Shown: positions 24,992 to 35,001, counted from the first letter of the stretch. The stretch: 64,000 nt of DNA from an uncultured Phycisphaerae bacterium (GCA_937928595.1 CALGJV010000004.1:97430-161429); one strand, 5' to 3'. Notes: a model not told the origin generated them from the letters alone. Program-made: numbers and translations.

Positions 24992-26719
24992 ATGGGAGTG
25001 CTAGCGAAGGTCGCGGGCCAGATCCTCGCGCGGTTGCGCGACGTGAACACGTCGCAGAAGATCGCGCTGCTGCTGGGGGGGCTGCTCGTGGCCGTCTCGC
25101 TGGTCTGGCTGGCGCAGTGGGCCGCGCGGCCCGAGATGGTGCCGCTGCTGGACCAGGATCTCCAGCCGGAGGAACTGGCGCAGGTTCGGTCGGGGCTCGA
25201 GCTGATCAACGAGCCCTGCGAAGTGCGCGGCAACCGCGTGTACGTGCGGGCCACGGCCAACCGGCAGGCCCTCTACGCACAGCTGCTCCAGCAGGACAAG
25301 CTGCCGGCCAACACGAGCGTCGGCTTCGCCGCCCTGGTCAAGCAGTCCGACCCGTGGATTTCGCAGGCCGAGCACGAGCGCCGCTGGACCTACGCGCTCC
25401 AGGAAGAGCTCAAGGCCGTGCTCCGCCAGTTCCAGAACGTGCGCGACGCGCGCGTTTTCCTGAACCTCAACACCCAGCGCGGCTTCTCGCGCGACCCGGC
25501 CCCGAAATCCGCCAGCGTGACTCTGATCATGAAAAGCGGCGAGCCGGTGCCGCGCGCCCTGGCCATCGCCGCCGCCCGGCTCGTGGCCGGCGCCGTCGCC
25601 GGGTTGTCGCCGCAGGCCGTGCAGGTCCTCGACGCCGGCGGCGCGCCGGCGCTGGACTGGGAGGGCGAGCGCGACCCGGCCGGGCTGCTCGCGCGGCACC
25701 TGGCGCAGATCGAGCAGCGCTACGTCGAGAAGATCCGCTGGCAGGTGCCGGACCCCAAGGCGCTGGTGAGCGTGCAGGTCGAGCTCGACAACACCACCCG
25801 CACCGGCCGCACGGAGCAGCCGCTCAAGGGCCAGCCGGTGATGGAGGAAAGCACGCGGGAATCGACCACGCGCACCCGGCTGTTCGAGGAGCCGGGGGTG
25901 CGGCCGAACGTCGGGATCGTGGCCGGCGGAGGCGGCACCGGGGAGAGCCAGGAGCGCGAAACCAGCAAGACCGAGAACCAGCCGGGTCTGGCGGTGAAAA
26001 CGGAGTCGACGCCGGCCGGTGAGGTGAAGCAGGTTACGGCCGCGATCAGCCTCTCATACAGCTACCTCGAGGGCGTGTGGCGGCTGGCCAATCCACAGGG
26101 CGAGGCACCGACGTCGGAGCAGATCGAGCAGGTGTTCCAGCAGGAGCGCACGCGGCTGGTCGCGCAGATCGCCAAGCTGGTCAAGCCGCAGGACGAGGCG
26201 AACGTGGCGATCGCGCGGTACTACGACACGGTCGTGGCGCCCCCGGGGGCGTCGCCCGCGGCGCTGGACGAAGCGCTGGGGCTGGTGAAGCTCTACGGGC
26301 CGCAATCGGCGCTGGGGCTGCTGGCGCTGGTGTCGCTGGGCCTGATGCTGCGGATGGCGCGGAAGTCGGACTCGGCCGACTCGTTCGGGCTGGAACTGGG
26401 CCTGCCGGAGGACGCGATCGCGGCGGCCCGGCAGGCGGCGGAGGACGTCAGCGACGTGGTCGCGACGCGCGCCACCCGGGCGCGCGCCGGCGGGCGCCGC
26501 GCGGACGGAGGCGACGGGGGCGACGGTGCGGAACAGGTCCAGCAGGCCGCCGCGACCGAAGGCATGCTGGTCGCCCAGGAGGTCGATCCGGCCACGGTCC
26601 AGACCCGCAAGATGCTCGACCAGGTGGCCCAGATGGTCGGCACCGACCCCGAGGTCGTCGCCGGGCTCGTCGAGCAGTGGGTGCAGCGCAACGAGCAGTA
26701 CCACGAGGGAGCCGCATAG
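24992..26719 (+). CDS. fliF: Flagellar MS-ring protein FliF
   Basis: A 575-aa inner-membrane ring protein. An N-terminal transmembrane helix (about residues 26-45) precedes the periplasmic ring-building region with the YscJ/FliF motif QAEHERRWTYALQEEL and ARVFLNL. A second membrane segment is at about 439-455. The cytoplasmic C-terminal tail, ending KMLDQVAQMVGTDPEVVAGLVEQWV, binds FliG. The tail has an Ala/Arg/Gly-rich linker. fliG starts 3 bp downstream. Confidence 0.95.
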   Translation: MGVLAKVAGQILARLRDVNTSQKIALLLGGLLVAVSLVWLAQWAARPEMVPLLDQDLQPEELAQVRSGLELINEPCEVRGNRVYVRATANRQALYAQLLQQDKLPANTSVGFAALVKQSDPWISQAEHERRWTYALQEELKAVLRQFQNVRDARVFLNLNTQRGFSRDPAPKSASVTLIMKSGEPVPRALAIAAARLVAGAVAGLSPQAVQVLDAGGAPALDWEGERDPAGLLARHLAQIEQRYVEKIRWQVPDPKALVSVQVELDNTTRTGRTEQPLKGQPVMEESTRESTTRTRLFEEPGVRPNVGIVAGGGGTGESQERETSKTENQPGLAVKTESTPAGEVKQVTAAISLSYSYLEGVWRLANPQGEAPTSEQIEQVFQQERTRLVAQIAKLVKPQDEANVAIARYYDTVVAPPGASPAALDEALGLVKLYGPQSALGLLALVSLGLMLRMARKSDSADSFGLELGLPEDAIAAARQAAEDVSDVVATRATRARAGGRRADGGDGGDGAEQVQQAAATEGMLVAQEVDPATVQTRKMLDQVAQMVGTDPEVVAGLVEQWVQRNEQYHEGAA

Positions 26720-26722
26720 GCC

Positions 26723-27763
26723 ATGGCGCGCCAGACGTTTCGCACCGAGCTCAAGTCGGTCGAGGATCTGAACGGACTCCGCAAGGCGGCCGTGCTGCTG
26801 ATGGCGCTCCAGCAGGACACCGCCGCGCAGATTCTCAAACACCTGGACCGCGAGCGGGTCGAGGAGATCTCGCGGGAGATCGCGGCGATCGACGCGGTGG
26901 CCCCGGAGGTGCGCGAGGCGGTGATCCGCGAGTTCTACAACCTGCTCATGGCCCGGCAGTACATCGACGCCGGCGGCATGGCCTGGGCCCGGGCCCTGCT
27001 CCAGAAGACGCTGCCCCCGGACGAGGCCCGCCGCGTCATCTCGGTCATCGAGCACCAGGTCCACGAGCAGCCCTTCAGCTTCCTCCAGAAGACGGAGAAG
27101 GAAAACCTGGTCATGTTCCTCCAGGAGGAGCACCCGCAGACCATCGCCTTGGTGCTCTCCCACCTGCCGCCCAGCATGGCCACGGACATCCTCGCGGGGC
27201 TGCCGACCGAGCGGCAGATCGAGGTCGTCCAGCGCGTCGCGAAGATGGACCAGACCAGCCCGGACGTGATCAAGGAGGTCGAGCGCGGCCTCGAGAAGCG
27301 GCTGGCCGGTCTGGTCGCCGAGCAGTTCGAGCGCGTCGGCGGGGTCAAGGCGGTCGCCGAGATCCTCAACATGGCCGGACGCGCAACCGAGAAGGCCATC
27401 CTCGAAGGTCTGGAGCAGTCCGACCCGCAGCTCGTCGAGGAAATCCGCCGCCTCATGTTCGTGTTCGAAGACATCATCCGGGTGAACGACAAGGGCATCC
27501 AGTCCGTGCTCAAGGAGGTCGAGAACGAGGAGCTGGCCCTGGCGCTCAAGACGTGCAGCGACGAGCTCAAGAACAAGATCTTCAGCAACATGTCCGAGCG
27601 CGCCGCGCAGCTCATCCGCGAGGAAATGGAGTACATGGGGCCGGTGCGGGTCAGCGACGTCGAGGCCGCCCAGCAGAAAATCGTCGACATCGTCCGCCGC
27701 CTCGAGGACGCCGGCGAGGTCATCATCGCCGGCCGCGGCGGCGAGAGCGAACTGGTCGTCTAG
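26723..27763 (+). CDS. fliG: Flagellar motor switch protein FliG
   Basis: A 346-aa rotor protein that couples the MS ring to the stator and switch complex. N-terminal domain with GLRKAAVLLMAL; middle armadillo-like domain with EHPQTIALVLSHLPP; C-terminal torque domain with FVFEDIIRVNDKGIQSVLKEV and NMSERAAQLIREEMEYMGP, including the charged residues that contact MotA. Length and domain order are standard. Next gene fliH follows after 26 bp. Confidence 0.98.
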   Translation: MARQTFRTELKSVEDLNGLRKAAVLLMALQQDTAAQILKHLDRERVEEISREIAAIDAVAPEVREAVIREFYNLLMARQYIDAGGMAWARALLQKTLPPDEARRVISVIEHQVHEQPFSFLQKTEKENLVMFLQEEHPQTIALVLSHLPPSMATDILAGLPTERQIEVVQRVAKMDQTSPDVIKEVERGLEKRLAGLVAEQFERVGGVKAVAEILNMAGRATEKAILEGLEQSDPQLVEEIRRLMFVFEDIIRVNDKGIQSVLKEVENEELALALKTCSDELKNKIFSNMSERAAQLIREEMEYMGPVRVSDVEAAQQKIVDIVRRLEDAGEVIIAGRGGESELVV

Positions 27764-27789
27764 CCCGCCGGACGCGAGGAGCCTGACGC

Positions 27790-28488
27790 ATGGGCGCTGT
27801 CATCCGCCGCGAAACCGCCGCCGACGCCCGGACGTTCTCGTTCGAGGACCTCGACCGCCGCGCCCGCGCGATCCTGGCCGCCGCCGAGGAGCGGGCCCGC
27901 GCGCTCACGGCCGACGCCGAGCGGCGGGCCCAGGCCCTGACGGAGCGGAGCCGACAGGAAGGCTACGCCGCGGGCCTGGCCGAGGGCCGCACCGCCGGGC
28001 GGCAACAGGCGTACGCCGAGGCCCGCGCCGCTGCGACCCAGGCCGTGCAGGCCGACGTGACGCAGGCCGTGGCCGCGCTCCAGGCCGCCCGCGACGCGTT
28101 CGAGCGGGAGCGCCGCAACCTGCTCGCCCAGGCCGAGGCGGGCCTCATCCGGCTCGCTCTGGCCGTCGCGACGCGCGTCTGCAAACGCCTGCTGGCGGAC
28201 CCGGGACCGGTGGCGCGGGCCAACGCCCGCGCCCTGCTCGACGCCGTCGCCCGCGACCACGCCGTCGAGCTGCACGTGCATCCGGACGACCTGGCCCACC
28301 TGACCGACCTCGCGGAGGCCGTGGGGCGGCCGTCCGAGTTCGTCGCGCTGCTACCCGACCCCGACGTGCCGCGCGGGGGCTGCGTGCTGCGCACCGGCGA
28401 CAGCACGGCCGTGGCCACCGTGGCGGAGCAACTGGACCGGATTGCCGCCGCCCTGTGCGTGGACGCCGCGCGCGAGGACGCGCCATGA
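27790..28488 (+). CDS. fliH: Flagellar assembly protein FliH
   Basis: A 232-aa negative regulator and stator of the FliI ATPase. A long Ala/Arg/Glu helix (residues 20-120) contains a short glycine-repeat segment (GYAAGLAEGRTAGR), typical of the family. The C-terminal domain has the conserved PRGGCVLRTGDSTAVATVAEQLDRI. Its TGA overlaps the fliI ATG. Confidence 0.9.
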   Translation: MGAVIRRETAADARTFSFEDLDRRARAILAAAEERARALTADAERRAQALTERSRQEGYAAGLAEGRTAGRQQAYAEARAAATQAVQADVTQAVAALQAARDAFERERRNLLAQAEAGLIRLALAVATRVCKRLLADPGPVARANARALLDAVARDHAVELHVHPDDLAHLTDLAEAVGRPSEFVALLPDPDVPRGGCVLRTGDSTAVATVAEQLDRIAAALCVDAAREDAP

Positions 28489-29894
28489 GCAGGCCGCCGG
28501 TCGACGTCCGCCCCGCCGCTGGCGCGCCGGACCTGTTCAGCGCGCTGGCCGACGAGGTGCGGGGCGTGCTCAGCGAGCGCTGGGAAGGCCGCGTGGCCGC
28601 GGTCCGCGGTCTGACCATCAGCGCCGCGGGCCTGCCGGTGCCGGTGGGCGCCCGCTGCGCGATCACGACCCGGCGGGACGGCGAGCGACTGGCCGAGGTC
28701 GTCGGCCTGCGCCGGGGCGAAACGCTGCTGTCCGTGTTCGGCGACGCCACCGGCATCGCCCCGGACGACCGCGTCACCTGCCTGTCGGGACCGCCGCGCG
28801 TGCCGGTCGGTTTCGACCTGCTCGGCCGCGTGCTGGACGCGCAGGGTCGGCCGCTCGACGGCCGCCCGGCCCCGCGCCTCAACGTGCGCTACCCGCTGTA
28901 CGCGGCCGCCCCGCCGGCGCTGGCGCGCCGGCCGATCGACGCGCCGCTCGGGCTGGGCGTGCGGGCGCTGGACGCGCTGCTGACGGCCGGGCGCGGGCAG
29001 CGGCTGGGGATCTTCGCCGGGACGGGGGTGGGCAAGAGCGTGCTGATGGGGATGATCTGCCGTCACACGCAGGCCGACGTGAACGTCGTGACGCTGGTGG
29101 GCGAGCGCGGCCGCGAGGTGGGCGACTTCATCCGGACGCAGTTGGGGCCGACGGGGCTGGCCCGCAGCGTGGTGATCGTGTGCACGTCGGACGAGCCCGC
29201 GGCGCTGCGCGTCCGGACCTGTCTGCACGCGACGGCGGTGGCGGAGTATTTCCGCGACCAGGGGCTCGACGTGCTCCTGATGATGGATTCGCTGACGCGC
29301 ATGGCGATGGCGCAGCGTCAGATCGGGCTGGCGGCGGGCGAGCCGCCGACGGCCAAGGGCTACCCGCCGAGCGTGTTCGCGCTGCTGCCGCAGGTGCTGG
29401 AGCGGGCGGGGCGCACGCAGACGGGCAGCATCACGGGCATCTACACGGTGCTGGTCGAGGGCGACGACATCGACGAGCCGCTGGCGGACGCGGCCCGCGG
29501 CATCCTCGACGGCCACGTCTGGCTGTCGCGGGCGCTGGCCAACCGCGGGCACTACCCGGCCATCGACGTGCTGGGCAGCATCAGCCGCGTCGCGCCGGAC
29601 GTCACGAGCCGCGAGCACCAGCAGGCGGCGCTGAAGGTGCGGCGCGTCCTGGCGACGTGGCAGGACATCGAGGACCTGGTGAGCATCGGGGCGTACGTGC
29701 CCGGAGCGAGCGCGGACTACGACGTCGCGGTGCAGACCCGCGGCGCGCTGGAAACGTTCCTCACGCAGAGCCGCGACGCGGGCGTGACGTTCGAGGAAGC
29801 GGGCGCGGCGCTGCTTCAGCTCGCCGCGCTGATCGACCGGACGTACCAGCAGGTGACGCGGCGCGCGCCGGGCGCACCCGCCGCGCGGACGTAG
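28485..29894 (+). CDS. fliI: Flagellum-specific ATPase FliI
   Basis: A 469-aa ATPase that powers type III export of flagellar subunits. Walker A GTGVGKS is at residues 179-185, the catalytic block VGERGREVGDFI follows, and Walker B reads VLLMMDSLTRMAMAQRQIGLAAGEPPTAKGYPPSVF, the full type III ATPase signature. The ATG at 28485 overlaps the fliH stop; ten upstream codons in frame are not needed. N-terminal beta-barrel is present. Confidence 0.98.
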   Translation: MSRPPVDVRPAAGAPDLFSALADEVRGVLSERWEGRVAAVRGLTISAAGLPVPVGARCAITTRRDGERLAEVVGLRRGETLLSVFGDATGIAPDDRVTCLSGPPRVPVGFDLLGRVLDAQGRPLDGRPAPRLNVRYPLYAAAPPALARRPIDAPLGLGVRALDALLTAGRGQRLGIFAGTGVGKSVLMGMICRHTQADVNVVTLVGERGREVGDFIRTQLGPTGLARSVVIVCTSDEPAALRVRTCLHATAVAEYFRDQGLDVLLMMDSLTRMAMAQRQIGLAAGEPPTAKGYPPSVFALLPQVLERAGRTQTGSITGIYTVLVEGDDIDEPLADAARGILDGHVWLSRALANRGHYPAIDVLGSISRVAPDVTSREHQQAALKVRRVLATWQDIEDLVSIGAYVPGASADYDVAVQTRGALETFLTQSRDAGVTFEEAGAALLQLAALIDRTYQQVTRRAPGAPAART

Positions 29895-29922
29895 AGGTCG
29901 CGCCCGAGCGGGGCAACGAGCG

Positions 29923-30372
29923 ATGGCGAAGCGGTTCCAGTTCCGGTTGCAGACCCTGCTGCGGGTGCGGCAGACCCGCGAGCGCGAGGCCCGGCGCCGG
30001 GTCGGCGCGAAGCGCGCCGAAATTGCGCGGCTGGACCGGCTCGACGCGCTGGCCGCGGAGGAAATCGTCCGCGCGCAGGCGGCGCTCGTCGCGGACCAGC
30101 AGGGCCGGATCGACCCGCTCGTTCTGCAACGCGGACGGGTCTGGATCGGCCACGTGCGGCGGGCCATGACGTTGCGGGCGGCGCAACGCACGACGCTGCA
30201 ATCGCAGTTGCAGCAGCTCCTGGCGGAATTGCGCCAGGCGCGCACCCAGACCCGTGTGCTGGAGAAACTGCGGGAGCGTCGCAGGGCGGAGTACCGCCGG
30301 GCCCGCAACCGGGCGGACCAAACCGCCGCCGACGAGGTGGCACGGCAGTTGCACGGTCTTGAGCGGTCCTAG
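29923..30372 (+). CDS. fliJ: Flagellar export protein FliJ
   Basis: A 149-aa antiparallel coiled-coil protein, the export-apparatus central stalk that links FliI to FlhA. The N-terminal FQFRLQTLLRVRQTREREA and C-terminal LRERRRAEYRRARNRADQTAADEVA match the family. Identification is strengthened by its place directly after fliI. Confidence 0.88.
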   Translation: MAKRFQFRLQTLLRVRQTREREARRRVGAKRAEIARLDRLDALAAEEIVRAQAALVADQQGRIDPLVLQRGRVWIGHVRRAMTLRAAQRTTLQSQLQQLLAELRQARTQTRVLEKLRERRRAEYRRARNRADQTAADEVARQLHGLERS

Positions 30373-30394
30373 GAGCAGGCGAGGCGCCCGACCC

Positions 30395-31087
30395 GTGCTG
30401 GGCAAGCTCTACAACCTGGTGGCGCCGCTGGCCGTGGCCACGGTCCTCACGGTCGGCAGCTTCGCGGGCTACCTGTTCGCCAGCGGCCGGCTGACCGCGG
30501 CGCGGCTCGAGCGCCTGGCGCAGGTGCTGCGCGGCGAGCTGGACGCGATCCCGCCCGGACCGGCGCCGACCAGCGCCCCCGCGGACCCTACGCGGGCGGC
30601 AAGCCCTCGGGTGCGAGCCGCGGAGGAAGTGCGCGCGGCTCGGCGCCGCGACCACCTCGAGAGCCTCCGTTTGGAGCGGGCCAAGGCCGACCTTGAGGCC
30701 CAGCGCCAGCTCCTCAACCAGGCGCTGCAACAGGTCGTCACGGAACAGGAGCGGCTGGCCCAGCAGAAGGCGGAGCTCGCCGAGCAGCAGAAGCCGAAAC
30801 CGGCACCCACCGGCCCGGACGAGGGCTTCGAGAAGGAGCTCGAGTACGTGTCCGGGCTGAATCCGCGCCAGGCCAAGGAACACGTGCTGCGCGTGTGGCG
30901 CAAGCACCCCGCGGACGCCGTTCGTCTATTCGCCGCGCTCGACGTGGGCCGCGGCAAGCGCATCCTCGAGCAGTTCAAGACGCCCGAGGAACTGCAGATC
31001 GTCAGTGACCTGCTGGAGCGGGTCCGACTTCAACGCCCGAGCGAAGCCGGCGTGTCAGGGACGACCGGCGGCAGCGCCGCACCCTGA
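30395..31087 (+). CDS. YlxF/MotE-like membrane-anchored flagellar protein
   Basis: About 230 aa. A transmembrane helix (about residues 9-30: PLAVATVLTVGSFAGYLFA), a long coiled coil (about 75-135), and a C-terminal MgtE-N-like helical domain (NPRQAKEHVLRVWRKHPADAVRLFAALDVGRGKRILEQF). Proteins of this layout follow fliJ in many bacteria (YlxF) and in alphaproteobacteria MotE is a motility chaperone in the periplasm. The GTG at 30395 was chosen because the frame upstream overlaps fliJ and lacks family features. Confidence 0.75.
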   Translation: MLGKLYNLVAPLAVATVLTVGSFAGYLFASGRLTAARLERLAQVLRGELDAIPPGPAPTSAPADPTRAASPRVRAAEEVRAARRRDHLESLRLERAKADLEAQRQLLNQALQQVVTEQERLAQQKAELAEQQKPKPAPTGPDEGFEKELEYVSGLNPRQAKEHVLRVWRKHPADAVRLFAALDVGRGKRILEQFKTPEELQIVSDLLERVRLQRPSEAGVSGTTGGSAAP

Positions 31088-31097
31088 GGGTGCCGCA

Positions 31098-32339
31098 ATG
31101 CAGCTCGACCTCGGCCTGACGACGGGGACCGGGCCGGCCCTCGTCGGCAGCCGCGACGCGCGACTCGTCCGGCTCGCCCCCTTCCTGCTGGGCACCCTGC
31201 GCCCCGCCGTCGCGCGCGACGCCCAGACCGAACGCGAGCACCGCGAACGCCGCCGCCTCGCCCAACGCGAAGACCTCGCCGCGCAAGCGGCCGCCCAGCC
31301 CACTCCCGCCGACCGCGCCCAGCAGGCCGAGCGCGAGCAGGCCCCCGGCAGCCGCGCGGCCCAGCGGCAGGACACCCGCGCGCAGTTCCAGGAACAGGCC
31401 CTCGCCCGCCGCGCCGCGTTCCGCCAGGCACTCGCGGGTGCGGCCCCGCGCTCCGCCGCCCCGAACGAATCCGCACCGGCCCCGCGCGCGACGGCCGCGA
31501 TACCGACGGCACCGCGGCCGGTCGCCGCGACGGCCACCGCCGCCGAGCCCGTCGCAGTCTCCGCGCCCTCGGCCGCCGCGCCCGACGCGCGGACCGCCGG
31601 CGGGGCGGCGGTTGCCTCGGGCAGCTTGCCGCGGGTGCTCCCCCCGTCGCCGTCTCCGAGGCCGTCGGTCGCTGCGATCCACCCCGCAGCCTCGGCGGCT
31701 CCGGCCGCGATCCGCGGCGTCGGCGCGGCAGCCTCGACCGCGGCCGCGCGCCCGGGCGGGGTCGAACGGGGTCCGGCGGCGAGCGCCACACTCGCTCCCG
31801 CGCCGGGCCCGCGGGCGGCGAGCCGCCCCAAGGCGCCGGCCGCGGGGGCAACACCGATTCCCGACGACGAAGGCAACTCCGACCCGAACCTCACGCGGAT
31901 CGTGCGCGTCATCCAGGCCCAACTCGCGCGGGAGCGCGCGGTGACGACGCTGCGCCTGGACCCGCCGGAGCTCGGTAGCTTGCGGCTGCGACTGGAGTTG
32001 CAGCGCGATCGGCTCAGCGTCGAGATGGCGGCGGAGTCGCCCGAGGCACGGGACTTGCTTCGGCAGCATCTCGACGCACTGCGGCGCAACCTGGAGGCCG
32101 CCGGGCTTCAGCTCGAACGGGTCGTCGTCCGGACGCTCGACAGTCCGGGCGGCCTGCCGGCGGGCGGCCCGTCGGCCCAGGGGGACGCCCACACGGCGTG
32201 GCAGGAAGCCGCGCCGCGGGGTGAGCCGGAAGCCGGCCGCAGTGCCCGGACCGACGCGGCGGCGGAGACGGCGGCCGAGGCCGCCGGTGCGGTCGGAGAC
32301 GGACTGGCGACGGAGTCGCTGGTAAACGTGTGGGCGTAG
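31098..32339 (+). CDS. fliK: Flagellar hook-length control protein FliK
   Basis: A 413-aa molecular ruler. Residues 1-265 are low-complexity Ala/Pro/Gln-rich, as in other FliKs. The C-terminal Flg_hook domain is conserved: TTLRLDPPELGSLRLRLELQ, then ARDLLRQHLDALRRNLEAAGLQLERVVV. Start at ATG 31098 with GAGGG 7 nt upstream; an upstream in-frame extension overlaps the previous gene. It should switch export from hook to filament subunits. Confidence 0.9.
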   Translation: MQLDLGLTTGTGPALVGSRDARLVRLAPFLLGTLRPAVARDAQTEREHRERRRLAQREDLAAQAAAQPTPADRAQQAEREQAPGSRAAQRQDTRAQFQEQALARRAAFRQALAGAAPRSAAPNESAPAPRATAAIPTAPRPVAATATAAEPVAVSAPSAAAPDARTAGGAAVASGSLPRVLPPSPSPRPSVAAIHPAASAAPAAIRGVGAAASTAAARPGGVERGPAASATLAPAPGPRAASRPKAPAAGATPIPDDEGNSDPNLTRIVRVIQAQLARERAVTTLRLDPPELGSLRLRLELQRDRLSVEMAAESPEARDLLRQHLDALRRNLEAAGLQLERVVVRTLDSPGGLPAGGPSAQGDAHTAWQEAAPRGEPEAGRSARTDAAAETAAEAAGAVGDGLATESLVNVWA

Positions 32340-32402
32340 AGCGGCGCGGAGCGCGGCTCGCGCGGTGTCCGCCGGCTGGTCCGGCGTTGCGGGACGTTTG
32401 CC

Positions 32403-32990
32403 ATGCAGATCGTCGCGAACAATTCCGCCTCCGCGGTCACGACCGGCACACGGGCCGGACAGGGCATGGACGCCCTTCAGAGCGAGGACTTCTTCAAGCT
32501 GCTGATCACGGAGTTGCAGCAGCAGGATCCGCTCCAGCCCAACAAGACCGCGGATATGCTCGGGCAGATCTCGAACGTACGCACGATCGAGCTGTCCAAG
32601 CGGCTCGGCGACACGCTGAGCGATCTCGCGGCGCAGCAGCGCTCCTCCGGCGTGTCGGACCTGATCGGCCGGTATGTCACGGCCCAGCTCACGGGCGAAG
32701 ACGGTCGCACCTACGAGACGTCAGGCGTCGTGACGGGCATCCGGTTCGACCGGCAGGGCGCGGCGTTCCTCGAGCTCGACACCGGCGAGAGCGTGCCGGC
32801 GCTGGCGGTGGTCCACGTGACGTCGCCGGAGACGGCCGAGGCCGCCCGGCAGAGCGCAGCCAAGAGCGCGACGACGCAGAAGTCCGCCGGCGGGAGTACG
32901 CCGCCGGCTACGGCAGCGAGCGGCGGCCCGGCGACCGCGCGTCGCCGGCTTGTGCCGTGGCTGTCGCTCGACGGCCTGTTTCATCTCTAG
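32403..32990 (+). CDS. flgD: Flagellar hook capping protein FlgD
   Basis: A 195-aa scaffold for hook assembly. The conserved N-terminal block is clear: DFFKLLITELQQQDPLQPNKTADMLGQ, followed by a short beta domain (IGRYVTAQLTGEDGRTYETSGVVTGI). The C-terminal 40 residues are Ala/Ser/Thr-rich and variable. It lies between fliK and flgE as in many flagellar operons. Confidence 0.94.
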   Translation: MQIVANNSASAVTTGTRAGQGMDALQSEDFFKLLITELQQQDPLQPNKTADMLGQISNVRTIELSKRLGDTLSDLAAQQRSSGVSDLIGRYVTAQLTGEDGRTYETSGVVTGIRFDRQGAAFLELDTGESVPALAVVHVTSPETAEAARQSAAKSATTQKSAGGSTPPATAASGGPATARRRLVPWLSLDGLFHL

Positions 32991-33036
32991 GACACGCCAC
33001 GGCGGCCCGCGCCGCCGGACCGGTTGAGGGCACTCC

Positions 33037-34719
33037 ATGGGCCTCACGACGGCCATGTACACGGGCATGACGGGCCTGAACGTCAACCAGACCCGCATCG
33101 AGACCATCGGCCACAACATCGCGAACGTGAACACGACCGCGTTCAAGGGCTCGCGGACGATGTTCCAGACGCAACTGGCCCGGACGCTGACCATGGGCAC
33201 GCGACCGAGCGCGACGAGCGGCGGTACCAACCCGACGCAGATCGGGCTGGGGGCCGCGGTCGGCAGCACGCAGCGCACCACCGGGCAGGGCTCGGTCGAG
33301 ACGACGGGGCTGCCGGCCGACCTCGCGCTCGAGGGCGCGGGCTACTTCATCGTGCGGGCGCCGAACGGGCGGCCGTACTACACGCGCGACGGCGCGTTCG
33401 GGCTGAACGCGGAGAACCAGTTGACGACCAGCGGCGGGCTGCGCGTGCAGGGTTACGGGGTGGACGGCAACTTCACGCTGATTCCCGGCACGCTCACGGA
33501 CCTGACGATCCCGCTGGGCCAGAACATCATCGCCCGCGCGACGGAGCGCGTCGCGCTGGACGGCGCGCTCAGCGCGGGCGAGACCGTCGCCACGGCCGGC
33601 AACCTGACCGTCAGCCAGGCGCTCGTCGATGGCGGCGGCAACCAGGCCGCCGCCGCCACCGCGCTGACGGACGTGCGTGCGCTCGACCGCCCGGCCGTGC
33701 CCCTGTTCGTCAACGGGACGCGCATCACGGTGAGCGGCGCGGCCAAGGGCGAGCGCGAGCTCTCGGCGCGGACGTTCACGGTCGGCACGGACGGCACCAC
33801 GCTCGGCGATTTCGCGGCGTGGCTCCAGGACACGCTGGGCATCCAGACGGGGCCGGACCTGGCAGGCCAGCCGGGGGTGATCGTCCAGAACGGCACGCTG
33901 CTGATCCGCAGCAACACCGGCCAGCCGAACGCGATCCAGATCAGCGGCAACGACATCACGAGCGATAACGGGGTTGTTCCGCTGCCGTTCTCCTTCGTCG
34001 AGACCGCCGCGGCGCAGGGCACGGGCGTCTTCACGGCGTTCACCGTGTACGATTCGCTCGGGGCGCCGGTGACCGTCAACGCCACGTTCACGCTCGAGCA
34101 GGCGGCCGGGACGGGCCCGGTCTGGCGTTACTACCTGGAGAACGCCGCGCCGGGGTCGGCGCGGCGGGCCCTCGGCACCGGCACGGTTGCGTTCAACACG
34201 AACGGCCAGTTCGTGAGCGCGACGGGCAACCAGTTCGCGCTGGATCGCACGGGCACCGGCGCGGCCTCGCCGCTCAACTTCACGCTCGATCTCGAGCGGC
34301 TGACCGGTCTGGCGACGCAGTCCTCGAACGTCGTGCTGGGCGAGCAGGACGGCTATCCGCCGGGCGTGCTGGCGGCCTACTCGATCGCGCGCGACGGCCT
34401 GATCACCGGAACCTTCAGCAACGGCCTGACGCGGACGCTCGGGCAGGTGGCCCTGGCGGTGTTTCGCAACGACCAGGGCCTGGTCGCGGAAGCGGAAAAC
34501 CTCTTCAGCGTCGGCCCGAACTCCGGACCGGCCCAGGTGACCACGGCGGGCGTGCTCGGCGCGGGCTCGATCCGGGCCGGAGCGCTCGAGCTGTCCAACG
34601 TCGACCTGACGCGGGAGTTCATCGGCCTGATCACGTCGAGCACGGCGTTCCAGGCCGCCAGCCGAGTCATCAGTACTTCGAGCGAGATGCTCGACCAGCT
34701 CATGCTGGCGCTGCGCTGA
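33037..34719 (+). CDS. flgE: Flagellar hook protein FlgE
   Basis: A 560-aa hook subunit. N-terminal rod/hook signature GLNVNQTRIETIGHNIANVNTTAFKGSR. The central beta-rich D1/D2 region is longer than in enterics. The C-terminal helix VDLTREFIGLITSSTAFQAASRVISTSSEMLDQLM is typical. GAGGG is 7 nt before the ATG. Exported by the flagellar system and capped by FlgD. Confidence 0.96.
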   Translation: MGLTTAMYTGMTGLNVNQTRIETIGHNIANVNTTAFKGSRTMFQTQLARTLTMGTRPSATSGGTNPTQIGLGAAVGSTQRTTGQGSVETTGLPADLALEGAGYFIVRAPNGRPYYTRDGAFGLNAENQLTTSGGLRVQGYGVDGNFTLIPGTLTDLTIPLGQNIIARATERVALDGALSAGETVATAGNLTVSQALVDGGGNQAAAATALTDVRALDRPAVPLFVNGTRITVSGAAKGERELSARTFTVGTDGTTLGDFAAWLQDTLGIQTGPDLAGQPGVIVQNGTLLIRSNTGQPNAIQISGNDITSDNGVVPLPFSFVETAAAQGTGVFTAFTVYDSLGAPVTVNATFTLEQAAGTGPVWRYYLENAAPGSARRALGTGTVAFNTNGQFVSATGNQFALDRTGTGAASPLNFTLDLERLTGLATQSSNVVLGEQDGYPPGVLAAYSIARDGLITGTFSNGLTRTLGQVALAVFRNDQGLVAEAENLFSVGPNSGPAQVTTAGVLGAGSIRAGALELSNVDLTREFIGLITSSTAFQAASRVISTSSEMLDQLMLALR

Positions 34720-34766
34720 GCGCAGCGCCGGCGGGGCCCGCGCCCCCGCCCACCGGAGCCAGCGGC

Positions 34767-34982
34767 ATGATCCGACTCACGCGCATCAACGGGCAGCCGT
34801 TCGTCCTGAACGCGGAACTAATCCGCTCTATCGAGGAGACGCCGGACACGATCATCCACCTGATCCATGGCGACCCGGTCGTGGTCCGCGAATCGATGAA
34901 CGAGGTCGTGCGCCGGGCCATCGAGTACAGCCGGCTCGTCCGCGTCTTCGACCCGGCCGCCTGCACGGCGGCCGCCCAATAA
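34767..34982 (+). CDS. flbD: FlbD/SwrD-family flagellar protein
   Basis: A 71-aa protein. The pattern MIRLTRINGQPFVLNAELIRSIEETPDTIIHLIHGDPVVVRES is diagnostic of the small FlbD/SwrD family found after flgE, implicated in motor power or stator function in Bacillus. Last recognisable gene of the flagellar cluster. Confidence 0.92.
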   Translation: MIRLTRINGQPFVLNAELIRSIEETPDTIIHLIHGDPVVVRESMNEVVRRAIEYSRLVRVFDPAACTAAAQ

Positions 34983-35001
34983 GCCGCGGCGCCGCGCCCG
35001 T